From Lentimicrobiaceae bacterium (lineage in GTDB: Bacteria > Bacteroidota > Bacteroidia > Bacteroidales > JALOCA01): a stretch of DNA of 64,000 bases. The stretch is from contig JALOCA010000003.1 of NCBI GenBank assembly GCA_023227965.1, positions 1 through 64,000 of the forward strand, written 5' to 3'. Below, piece by piece: positions 44,554 to 53,207 of the stretch. Each line of letters begins with the position of its first letter. Within the stretch, counting starts at the first letter, position 1. The position numbers were made by a program, and so were the translations under genes. The notes under the pieces are model-generated. The model made no database searches and had not been told where the DNA came from. It saw only the letters and a program-made list of their open reading frames with translations.

Positions 44554-44934
44554 ATGCCATCACAACGAAAAACATTGGTACAATTTACAGAATGGTTTTT
44601 AAGAATTGCTATAATAATATATTGCTTTTCTTTTTTATACAATGTTAATAACGATCTTTCTTTGGAGAATAATTTTTGGGATGGATTTGTAAAAATTGTG
44701 TTACTGCTTATTTTCATAATATTACTCGTTATTCTGATTTCCATTAGCCGTTCAAATTTTGAAACATTCGGTTTTTTTCTTGTGTTTATCGGAACATTAT
44801 ATAACATATTTCAGATTATTTTTGTAAAGGGTTTTTCATCCGAAATAGCCCTGCATTTTTTGCTGATTTCCGTTTCTTTTTATTTTCTAACAAAACCTAT
44901 CCGAAGCAAGAAGAAACAAATTACTACATTTTAA
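44554..44934 (+). CDS. Small three- or four-helix membrane protein
   Basis: A 126-residue hydrophobic protein with membrane segments at about 14-30, 47-68, 72-92 and 96-114, and a basic C-terminus (PIRSKKKQ). I do not recognise the family. It begins 9 bases after trpS and 10 bases before the next gene, so it probably belongs to the same operon. Confidence 0.65.
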   Translation: MPSQRKTLVQFTEWFLRIAIIIYCFSFLYNVNNDLSLENNFWDGFVKIVLLLIFIILLVILISISRSNFETFGFFLVFIGTLYNIFQIIFVKGFSSEIALHFLLISVSFYFLTKPIRSKKKQITTF

Positions 44935-44944
44935 CCATCATGCA

Positions 44945-45517
44945 GTGAGTATAATAAAACGAATAGCGGCAATTTTATTTGTGTTGGCTATTGTGGTTAT
45001 TATATTATTGTGGTATGTTGGCTTTTTTGGTTCTTATGGGGTAATGGAGAAACTGGTTGGTCCATATATTTTTGTCTATGAAAATGTAAATGAAAAGATT
45101 GAGAACTCACAAGAAGTTCAAAACCGTGTTTTTAATACATTGCGTTCCGATGGATTTCATCCTCGTAAACATTTTGGAATTTATATTTTCGGGAAAGCAA
45201 AAAAACAAGATTCGATAAAAGCAGGTTGTTTAATAGAGACAGAGGATTCTATTAAATTAAATAATTACGAAAATAAATACAAAATTTTACGTTTTGAAAA
45301 ACAATTTGCCCTTACGGCGGAATTTCCATATCAAAACAGGTATTCTACTATTTCGGGAATGATAAGAGTTTATCCTTCCATAAAGAAATACGCTAAAATT
45401 AAGAGCTTTGTACTTCTCCCCATCATTGAAATTTATGATTTACCACAAAAAAATATTATTTACATAATGCCAATACAATCATCAAGGTTCAATCCAGTTG
45501 ACGCATTAACGCAATAA
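44945..45517 (+). CDS. Membrane-anchored protein resembling a GyrI-like effector-binding domain
   Basis: A 190-residue protein with one N-terminal membrane anchor (IAAILFVLAIVVIILLWYVGF) and a soluble domain. The soluble part has the strand pattern of GyrI-like small-molecule-binding folds (GPYIFVYENV, FGIYIFGKA, KAGCLIE, EFPYQNRYS, PIIEIYD). The similarity is by eye and not certain. The start codon is GTG at 44945; there is no in-frame ATG upstream. A bidirectional terminator follows. Confidence 0.6.
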   Translation: MSIIKRIAAILFVLAIVVIILLWYVGFFGSYGVMEKLVGPYIFVYENVNEKIENSQEVQNRVFNTLRSDGFHPRKHFGIYIFGKAKKQDSIKAGCLIETEDSIKLNNYENKYKILRFEKQFALTAEFPYQNRYSTISGMIRVYPSIKKYAKIKSFVLLPIIEIYDLPQKNIIYIMPIQSSRFNPVDALTQ

Positions 45518-45626
45518 ACCGATAATATAATTTGTATGTAAATGTTTTTTAAATCTTTCGTGTCTATCCGCATTCTTATAAGTTTTAGGAAAATTTAGGA
45601 TGATTTGGTTTTTTACCGAAGAAAGA

Positions 45627-45664
45627 TAAAAAAGGCTGCCCGGTGAAAGACAGCCTTTGTATGG
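45627..45664. terminator. Bidirectional terminator between convergent genes
   Basis: AAAGGCTG at 45631-45638 is the exact reverse complement of CAGCCTTT at 45651-45658, with a 12-base loop. There are A residues before it and a T-rich tract shortly after, so it can end transcripts from both sides. Confidence 0.75.
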
Positions 45665-45680
45665 TTTTTAAATTAATTTT

Positions 45681-48600
45681 TTACTGAATAATTAATTTTT
45701 GGGTAAGAGTTTCCGTACCACATTTCAAAGTAAGCATATAAACACCCCTTGACTGATTTTTCAGGTTTATCGTTTTGTTGACTTTATCAGTGAAGGAGAA
45801 TGACTTTTCGCTAAACACTACCTTACCTTCAGGGTTTGTTATGGTAATATCAACTTGTTTCTGTTTTACAGTCTTGAATGAAATTTCAAAAATACCATTG
45901 TTGGGATTAGGGTATACTTTTAATGAAGCAAATGCTGAAATTTCATCTATACCTTCACAATTGCTCATTGTAACCACAATTTCATCAGTTGCCTGACATC
46001 CTTTATTGTCGGTAATGGTTACTAAAAATGTATTTGCACCAAGGTTAGCGTTAGTTGAGTCAACTATAATCGTTTGCCATGTTGAGCCATCACTCCAGCT
46101 ATAGGTTACAAAACCGGCTCCGGCATCGAGAGTATGGTTATGGTAAATACACATTATAGTATCGTTACCCAAAAATACAGTTGGCAAAGGATTAACGGTA
46201 ATTTGTGCTATACCTGTTCCCGAATTGCTGCACAAGTGTGCATCAAGTACAGATGTTACTGAAAAATCGGAATTGGATTCAGGTGTAACTTCAAGTGTAT
46301 AAGGGGTGGTTTCGGTTGTCAATGTATCTGTAGAGGTATTCATAACGAAATTCCATGGTGCAGTTCCTGTGAAATCTATGGAAAGCAAAGCCGGTTCTCC
46401 TTTACAAATTTCTGTTGTGCCGGATATTGTAGCCGTAGGTAAGGGAAATACAGAAATTTCGAGGGGCAAAGAGGGTGTCCCGCTACCGCAGAGATTATTT
46501 CCGGTTACAGTAATTTGTGCCTGACCGGTAAATCCGGCATTCCAAAATACTTCTGCCTGTAAATTGTTAGCTGTAACTGTACCAGCGGTTTCTGGTATTA
46601 GTGTCCATGTGTAAGAAATTGCCTGTGGTAAGGAGTTTATTGTATAAATTTCTGAAACGGTCGTAGCGCAAATTTGTGTTTCTCCAATAGGAGTTTCTGC
46701 CATACCGGGAACGGTGAATATCGAAAGTGCCATGTTATCAACATCATTACCCATGTTTCCCAAACCAGTAAGGGTTAAAATTACCAAACCATTGCTAATA
46801 TCGTTTGTACCAGGGGTATATTCTGGAGTTAGTAATGTGGGGTCGGAAAATGTTCCATCGCCAGAAGTTGTCCATGCAATAGACGTATAATCAGAACCAC
46901 TGCCACTTAAAATGTAGTTTGAACCGGTGCAAACAGAAGCATCTTCTCCGGCATTTACTGTAGGAACGGTAAAGGGAGGAAGAACAATATAATCAACCCA
47001 GGCGGCATCGCTGCCATTGCTTTGGGAAACGTCTTTATTATAAATCCAGCTTAACGTATGGCTTCCTTCACTTATAGGATATGCTACTCTTGTCCAGTCA
47101 ACTTCGCCAGACCATTGTGCAATGACAACACCATCAATGTAAAAAGTAAGAAAATCGTAGTCTGGTTCTGAGGATACTTTGCAGAAAAATGAAATACTAT
47201 CGTTACTGGCACATTCCCATTGCAGATTCAGTTCACTAGAACCCATGTCTGCAATAGTACCTGATATGGCACTGAATGCACCTTCATAAATATTTTCATT
47301 CGAAACTTCCCATCCGGCATCGCCACCCGATGTCCAGTCGAATTGAGTAAAATCTCCTGTTTCCCAGTCTTCGAGAATAAGACCAATATTGCTGACAAAA
47401 GATTTAGCAGCAGAGTACAATCCGGCTGTTACATTATAATTAAACTGAACAGCCGTTCCTACCGGAGCATCTTCGCTAACTGTAATATTAAAAATAGCAT
47501 TTGCTGTTTCCCCTGGTGTAAGAGTGTCATGTTCAAAGCTTGTATTATTTAATGTAACATATTCGCTGTTTTCAGAGATAATCCCCACGATATTAAGAAC
47601 GTCAAAATCACCAGAATTGGTTGTAGCTATCCTGATGTCAGCGGTTTCTCCGGGATCAAGCCGGTTATTATTATTTCCCAGCGGGTCGGAAACAGACAAT
47701 GTACCGATTTCAATTGCTGGTGCATGAGCTGTAAGAGTGAATTTGCTTGTCCAGGTACTGTCGCCGTCAGTTACATTGATGTCAAAATCAACCTTCATTT
47801 CGTCTGGAATATTTGGAGCAACGGTAAAAGTATAAGCATCGGGAACGAAAACCGTATCAGGAACATTGAAGCTGCCAAACGATTCCTGGTTATCGCTGAT
47901 TGTAATATAAGGATTTGATGTAGATATTGTTGCAGTTACATTGTCTGCGGGCTGGTCGCCAAGATTCATTAAACTAATTCCCAGGTTGATGGTTTCGCCA
48001 TAGTCCATTTGTCCGTTTCCGTTTCCGCCCGTAATGTCATTAATTTGATTTGATTGGTAAACAATCCAGGGCTGATTGGGTGGAGGACCGGTTTCGAATG
48101 GAGAAGTAAAAGACATTGCATGTCCTGTACGATTGTCGGTCCAAACAGGATATACTTTGCGTCCGTGAGCTGTAATACCCAGATAATCTCCAAAATAACT
48201 TGAAGCAAGCCCGGAAATTGGCTCAGGGGTAAAGGCTACATCGCTAACTTTAAAATCTTCCCATGTTTGACCTCCATCTGTTGAATTGGCAACAAAAACT
48301 TCACATTGACTGGAAGAAACATTGCGGTCGTCGTAGAAAATAACGCTCAGATAACCCGAAACATCATCACAGCAAATCCAGGGGAAGAAATGTTGTTTTC
48401 CTTGTCCTGGCAAATCCTGATTAACTTTTAAAGGTGTTGACCATGTTGCACCCTGGTCAGTAGATTTTATCATATAAACATCAATATCGCCGTCAGCATT
48501 GATACCAGGAACGCCGATATTGGTCCAGAGAACATAAATAGCTCCACGGTTTGGTCCGTTGCTTATGTCAACAGTCATTGAAGGGAATGAGTTGACACGC

Positions 48601-49604
48601 ATGTTTTTAGAAGTCCCCGAAGTACGTATTCCCCTGATGTCTCCAATGATGCGGGTAGCAGGTTGCCATGTTGCACCTCCATCAAGTGATTTGGAAAAGC
48701 CTATGGCACTTTCATCGGTTGGCCATCCGTCATAGATTGCCCAAATAGCGTAAACTTCACCATTCGGACCTGTATGCAGGTTAACACCTTGATTATGACT
48801 TCCTGCATTAACGGCAGAACTTACATTTACAGCGCTTGACCAGGTATCCCCACCATCAGTAGTACGAGATACTTCTATTTCGTTATTATTGGTTCCTCCA
48901 AAATTAGTCCATGCATCGTACAAATTACCGGCATAAGGGCTCGAAGTGCTGTTATCTATCCAAAGATGATTTTTATCGAGCATATTTCCCCATCCTGATG
49001 GAGGGTTAGCAACTAATTTTGCAGTCCAGTTTTGACCTCCATCGTTGGAATAAGAAACACCTTGTCCGGAATTAGCATGAATATACCCAACATACATTCT
49101 GCCGGTCAAGCTAATAGCTGTTGTTGGGTCACCGGAGTTTGCTCCACCAGCACCTTCTACTTCGCCTTCCCAGGATTCGCCTCCATTGGTAGTATAAAAA
49201 TCATTGGCTCCGTAAAGATCACCTACCGGGTTTTCTGTTGAATTATTTGAATTCAAAACATGATCCTTGTCATTAGGATTAACAAAAACAGAATTTTCAC
49301 TTTGTGTTGAATTAACTTCGGTTAATGGAATATCAGGTGAGTCATCAACCAAAACGGATTTTGCATTTATCCCACTCCCTGTGTTAACGGCTTTAGGAAC
49401 TGGTAAATCTGGTGCAACCGGGGTTAACCCCAATTTTGCCATGTTTTTCCAGTACCGCATGTTGTCCACTCGGGTATCAACAGTAAGCCTGTCCGGATAT
49501 TTTTTCTTCAGGTTCTTTTTTGCATTTTGTTGTGCAAATAAGGAAAGAGATAAAAAAGAAAATATCAAACAAAAAATAAAGGCAAATTTAATTTTCTTCA
49601 TCAT
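45681..49604 (-). CDS. Large T9SS-secreted BNR/sialidase-like repeat protein
   Basis: A 1307-residue exported protein. After the signal peptide (cut near residue 24), residues about 100-500 form a beta-propeller-like region with Asp-box repeats (SNDGGQNW, TTDGGDTW, SLDGGATW, STDQGATW, STDGGQTW). About 512-877 are two CARDB-like Ig domains and a jelly-roll domain also found in the neighbouring protease. PKD/Ig-like domains (about 880-1220) and a type A sorting domain (YPNPNNGIFEIS to the end QKLIIQ) follow. Catalytic residues of true sialidases (an Arg triad) are not evident, so a binding or glycoside-related role is unclear. It begins 14 bases after the C25 protease gene and is probably co-transcribed. 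Confidence 0.82.
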   Translation of the reverse strand: MMKKIKFAFIFCLIFSFLSLSLFAQQNAKKNLKKKYPDRLTVDTRVDNMRYWKNMAKLGLTPVAPDLPVPKAVNTGSGINAKSVLVDDSPDIPLTEVNSTQSENSVFVNPNDKDHVLNSNNSTENPVGDLYGANDFYTTNGGESWEGEVEGAGGANSGDPTTAISLTGRMYVGYIHANSGQGVSYSNDGGQNWTAKLVANPPSGWGNMLDKNHLWIDNSTSSPYAGNLYDAWTNFGGTNNNEIEVSRTTDGGDTWSSAVNVSSAVNAGSHNQGVNLHTGPNGEVYAIWAIYDGWPTDESAIGFSKSLDGGATWQPATRIIGDIRGIRTSGTSKNMRVNSFPSMTVDISNGPNRGAIYVLWTNIGVPGINADGDIDVYMIKSTDQGATWSTPLKVNQDLPGQGKQHFFPWICCDDVSGYLSVIFYDDRNVSSSQCEVFVANSTDGGQTWEDFKVSDVAFTPEPISGLASSYFGDYLGITAHGRKVYPVWTDNRTGHAMSFTSPFETGPPPNQPWIVYQSNQINDITGGNGNGQMDYGETINLGISLMNLGDQPADNVTATISTSNPYITISDNQESFGSFNVPDTVFVPDAYTFTVAPNIPDEMKVDFDINVTDGDSTWTSKFTLTAHAPAIEIGTLSVSDPLGNNNNRLDPGETADIRIATTNSGDFDVLNIVGIISENSEYVTLNNTSFEHDTLTPGETANAIFNITVSEDAPVGTAVQFNYNVTAGLYSAAKSFVSNIGLILEDWETGDFTQFDWTSGGDAGWEVSNENIYEGAFSAISGTIADMGSSELNLQWECASNDSISFFCKVSSEPDYDFLTFYIDGVVIAQWSGEVDWTRVAYPISEGSHTLSWIYNKDVSQSNGSDAAWVDYIVLPPFTVPTVNAGEDASVCTGSNYILSGSGSDYTSIAWTTSGDGTFSDPTLLTPEYTPGTNDISNGLVILTLTGLGNMGNDVDNMALSIFTVPGMAETPIGETQICATTVSEIYTINSLPQAISYTWTLIPETAGTVTANNLQAEVFWNAGFTGQAQITVTGNNLCGSGTPSLPLEISVFPLPTATISGTTEICKGEPALLSIDFTGTAPWNFVMNTSTDTLTTETTPYTLEVTPESNSDFSVTSVLDAHLCSNSGTGIAQITVNPLPTVFLGNDTIMCIYHNHTLDAGAGFVTYSWSDGSTWQTIIVDSTNANLGANTFLVTITDNKGCQATDEIVVTMSNCEGIDEISAFASLKVYPNPNNGIFEISFKTVKQKQVDITITNPEGKVVFSEKSFSFTDKVNKTINLKNQSRGVYMLTLKCGTETLTQKLIIQ

Positions 49605-49618
49605 GTGTGTATTTATTA

Positions 49619-52600
49619 TTATTTTTGAATAATTAGTTTCTTGCTTTTAATCATGGAGTTGTTATTGACGATAATAGTATATATTCCCTCAGATAAATTA
49701 TTAATATTTAATGGGAATTCATTATTGTTTAACGATACATTTTTATTATACATTATATTTCCAACAGAATTCATAATTTTTATATTAACATCTGATTTTG
49801 CGGTTTGTTCAAAATGTAGCATTATTGAACCTTTGCATGGATTGGGATAAAATGAGAAAAATTCATCATTTGCAGGTTTTTCTGAGATACTGGTTTCAAA
49901 ATCCACAGGGGGAAATACGATGTAATCAATATTTGCCTGGTCGTTGCCGCCACTTTCCATCCAGTCTTTTGAGTAAATCCACGAAAACGTATGTATTCCG
50001 ACTGTAACAGGATACTGTACCAATACCCAGTCTTTTTCTCCTGACCATTCGTCCATTTGCTGATTATCAATGTAAAATCTGAGGAAATCATAATCTTCTT
50101 CGGAAGAAACCTTGCGGAAAAATGAAATTGTATCGGCTGAAATCACTTCGGCGGTAAGTGAAAATTCCGACGACTGATTATCCGTTATTATTCCGGATTG
50201 TACACAATATGTACCCTCGTAAGGATTGGTAGAATTGATAATCCAGGGTTGATCGCCTCCATTTTGCCAATCATATTTTGTAAAATCACCCGTTTCGAAA
50301 TCCTCAAAAATTAAGCCTACCGATATGTTGTAAGTACGTTGTAATCCATAATTCCCTTCAATCAAATAAAGAAAATCCACCACCGTTCCGATAGGTGTAA
50401 CGTTATCAACTGTTACCTCATAAGTTGCTGTAACTGCATTTCCGGCTGTGATGTTTTCAATATTAAAGGAGGGGTTTATGATGTTAACATAAGGATTTGT
50501 TGTGCTCAACATTGCCGTAAGTCCTGAAATATCACTAAGTCCTGAGTTGGTGGTTTGAATTTGTAAAGTTGCTGTTTCTCCGGGATCAAGCTGATGATTA
50601 CCATTGCCACCGGCAATATCGTCGATGCTGATATTTCCTGTAACCAGAGAGGGTGCATTGGCAGAAAGTGTAAAGGAAGAATTCCAAGAACCGCCGCCTT
50701 CGGCAGTGATATTAAATTCGATAAGGTGATTATTGGGGATATTATTTGCAACCGTGAAGGTAAAAGCATTGTCTTTAGAAACTGATTGTCCGGCATTAAT
50801 GTCCCCGTAATTTTCGGTATTGTCAGTAAGGGTTATGTAGGTGTCGTTTGTTGTAAGAGTTGCCATAACATTTGGGGCGGTAAAAGAGCCTACATTATTT
50901 AATGTTACTGTTAGCTGAATATTTTCGCCATAGTCCAACATCCCATTGTTATTTCCCTGGGAATCGTTGATAGTATTGGAAAGATAAATTACATAAGCCG
51001 TTCCGCTGGGGATTACAGTTATCGTGAAATGGTGAGGAAGACAGTTGTTACCTGAAATAATCAAATCGGCATCACCAGGAAGGGTAATTGCCGGGTCAAT
51101 GGCAATTTCAGCTTGTCCGTTTTCATCTGTTGTAGCAGTGCCATAGACTATTCCGTCTTTCATCAAAACACAATTAAACAAAGCAAGTGGTGAGCCGTTA
51201 CTGGTTACTGTTACTGGCATTGATATCTGCCCGATTGTGATAGATGTGGGATAAGTAGCTTGGATGCTAATGGGTTCAACAGTCCAAATGCGCATGGCGG
51301 GATCTCCCAGCACATTGCAATCGTAGAAACACCAGCGCAATGCACCATCTTCCCATTGTCCTGGTGCATTCACCCAGGGAGAGGTGGCGGCTTTAGATTC
51401 GGCATGTGCTTGTCCGATTTGCAACAGATGATCATTATATAAGGCATCTACAAATTCCCTGTGCAAATGGGCGGAGGGTCCTTCAGTTTGCCCTTCGTTA
51501 AACCATCCATATCTTGAATTTCCCACAAAAGCAGCAGCAAAATTGGCAATACCTACCATTTCTTCTGCAATACAATCGTTATAATCAAATGAGCCACATA
51601 AACATCCGTGTGTGTAAATTAATGCATAGTTGTGTGTTGTTCCGTTTACGGCATAAAAATTCTGATCGGTGATATCACTATTCGATAAATACATTACGTA
51701 AGTTTCATTAGCATGCCCCACATGATGTAAAAAAGATTTACCAGTGTTAAGTTGTTCAATCAGATCGCCTCCGGACCAATTTACATGTTCTGAGAACATT
51801 GAATCTATTACATTGTCAGAAGTAATACCATCGGTGGTATAACCATTATCTTCGTGGTGTCCGATAATCATACGCAGGTAATCGCTTCCTTCGGTATTGG
51901 GTTCATCATACAAATGTTCTCCGGCGAGCAATGGATTGGTCATTTCACCAAGCACAGGGTTACCCTGGTAACTCATGGTTTTGTTAAGCATATGAGTAAG
52001 CTCAGTTTGTGTGCTGAATGGCATCCGGGCTACAGAAACATCCGGCAGTAAGTCGTCTTCCCCAATTTCTCCCCATTTGTCGTCGCCATCGGTATTCCAG
52101 TTGCCATCTAAGGATGAATAATAAAGGTCGGAAGGAATATTGCTGTCCTCCTGATTTCCCCCTCCGGAAGTTACAAAACAATAAAAGCCGCGGTAAGGAA
52201 CTATTTCCACATCACCAGCGAGCAATACGTATTGAATGCTTTTTTCCTGATATTGCTGAATTATATAATTACGAATTTTTTCAGGCAAATCCTGTCCCGC
52301 AATCTGTGAACTAATAGCATCCGTTGTAACTTCCTGTACTTTTAACCCCCTTATCTGGTAAAAATTAATCAAGGACAAAAATTGTCCGGAGAACGCGTTA
52401 GAGGTAATGATAAGCATGTCGTAAGAATCTGTCCTCGGTTTTTGTATGGGGTATGATGCAATGAATTCGGGATTTTGTGCGAGATTTTTAACAGATTGCC
52501 GTACATTTTCTTTTGAATTCAGGTTTTTAAGTGCGTCGGCAGCATCTTTGCCTGAAGCTGCAACAATACGGATAGTAACCTTTTTATAATAGAACAATTT

Positions 52601-53065
52601 ACCTGAAACAGGGTTGTATTTTACAGGTGTGAATGCCGACTGGGCAAATCCGTAACCATTCATAAACTGGGTACTCAAATGTCCATAGGCTTTGACAGGA
52701 TAATCTGCATTTTTGTTGTAAATGATTTCATCCAATGCAAATTTTCCGCTTTTACCTTTGGAAATAGGACGCGAATACTGTTGTGGGTACAATTTGAAGA
52801 AGCCGTTGATGGCTACTTCATTTTCGCAGATTACCTCAATACTTATTGCACTTTCACCAGGAGGTAGCAACAGAGATACCGACTGATAGGGCAGTGCGGG
52901 TTGTCCGGCTATTCCGGTTAACAAAGTGTTTTTGAATATAATAGATTGATAATCGCCATGATTTGCGATCTGGTAATCCGAAAAATAATAGGTCTTTTCA
53001 ATAACCGTTGCCTGTACAGATACAATGGCCATAATAGCACATAAAGCAAGTAAAATTCTTTTCAT
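49619..53065 (-). CDS. Gingipain-type C25 cysteine peptidase with T9SS sorting domain
   Basis: A secreted protease of 1148 residues from the ATG at 53065, whose MKRILLALCAIMAIVSVQA is a model signal peptide; an ATG at 53122 would add 19 residues. The propeptide-like region is followed by the caspase-like C25 domain (about 210-600). His451 in HHVGHANE and Cys488 in THGCLCGSF align with the gingipain dyad. Residues about 690-1056 repeat the two Ig-like plus jelly-roll module of the downstream gene. A type A sorting domain (FYPNPCKGSIMLHF) ends the chain. Gingipains are best known from Porphyromonas gingivalis, but C25 relatives are widespread in environmental Bacteroidetes. Confidence 0.88.
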   Translation of the reverse strand: MKRILLALCAIMAIVSVQATVIEKTYYFSDYQIANHGDYQSIIFKNTLLTGIAGQPALPYQSVSLLLPPGESAISIEVICENEVAINGFFKLYPQQYSRPISKGKSGKFALDEIIYNKNADYPVKAYGHLSTQFMNGYGFAQSAFTPVKYNPVSGKLFYYKKVTIRIVAASGKDAADALKNLNSKENVRQSVKNLAQNPEFIASYPIQKPRTDSYDMLIITSNAFSGQFLSLINFYQIRGLKVQEVTTDAISSQIAGQDLPEKIRNYIIQQYQEKSIQYVLLAGDVEIVPYRGFYCFVTSGGGNQEDSNIPSDLYYSSLDGNWNTDGDDKWGEIGEDDLLPDVSVARMPFSTQTELTHMLNKTMSYQGNPVLGEMTNPLLAGEHLYDEPNTEGSDYLRMIIGHHEDNGYTTDGITSDNVIDSMFSEHVNWSGGDLIEQLNTGKSFLHHVGHANETYVMYLSNSDITDQNFYAVNGTTHNYALIYTHGCLCGSFDYNDCIAEEMVGIANFAAAFVGNSRYGWFNEGQTEGPSAHLHREFVDALYNDHLLQIGQAHAESKAATSPWVNAPGQWEDGALRWCFYDCNVLGDPAMRIWTVEPISIQATYPTSITIGQISMPVTVTSNGSPLALFNCVLMKDGIVYGTATTDENGQAEIAIDPAITLPGDADLIISGNNCLPHHFTITVIPSGTAYVIYLSNTINDSQGNNNGMLDYGENIQLTVTLNNVGSFTAPNVMATLTTNDTYITLTDNTENYGDINAGQSVSKDNAFTFTVANNIPNNHLIEFNITAEGGGSWNSSFTLSANAPSLVTGNISIDDIAGGNGNHQLDPGETATLQIQTTNSGLSDISGLTAMLSTTNPYVNIINPSFNIENITAGNAVTATYEVTVDNVTPIGTVVDFLYLIEGNYGLQRTYNISVGLIFEDFETGDFTKYDWQNGGDQPWIINSTNPYEGTYCVQSGIITDNQSSEFSLTAEVISADTISFFRKVSSEEDYDFLRFYIDNQQMDEWSGEKDWVLVQYPVTVGIHTFSWIYSKDWMESGGNDQANIDYIVFPPVDFETSISEKPANDEFFSFYPNPCKGSIMLHFEQTAKSDVNIKIMNSVGNIMYNKNVSLNNNEFPLNINNLSEGIYTIIVNNNSMIKSKKLIIQK

Positions 53066-53155
53066 ACAATTGATTAATAAAATGTGCCCAAATGTAGATA
53101 ATATCTTTTTATGAAAAAGCATTCCGTGTGCTCAATTGCAAAAAACAGCAATAAA

Positions 53156-53185
53156 AAAGCCATTCTGATTTTTCAGAACGGCTTT
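53156..53185 (-). terminator. Terminator of the Omp28-like gene
   Basis: Arms 53156-53167 and 53174-53185 pair over 12 bp with one mismatch around a 6-base loop. Read on the minus strand the hairpin is followed by a run of T. It lies 22 bases past the stop of the Omp28-like gene, so the downstream protease gene likely has its own promoter or depends on read-through. Confidence 0.75.
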
Positions 53186-53207
53186 CTCATATAAAATAAA
53201 ACAGTAA

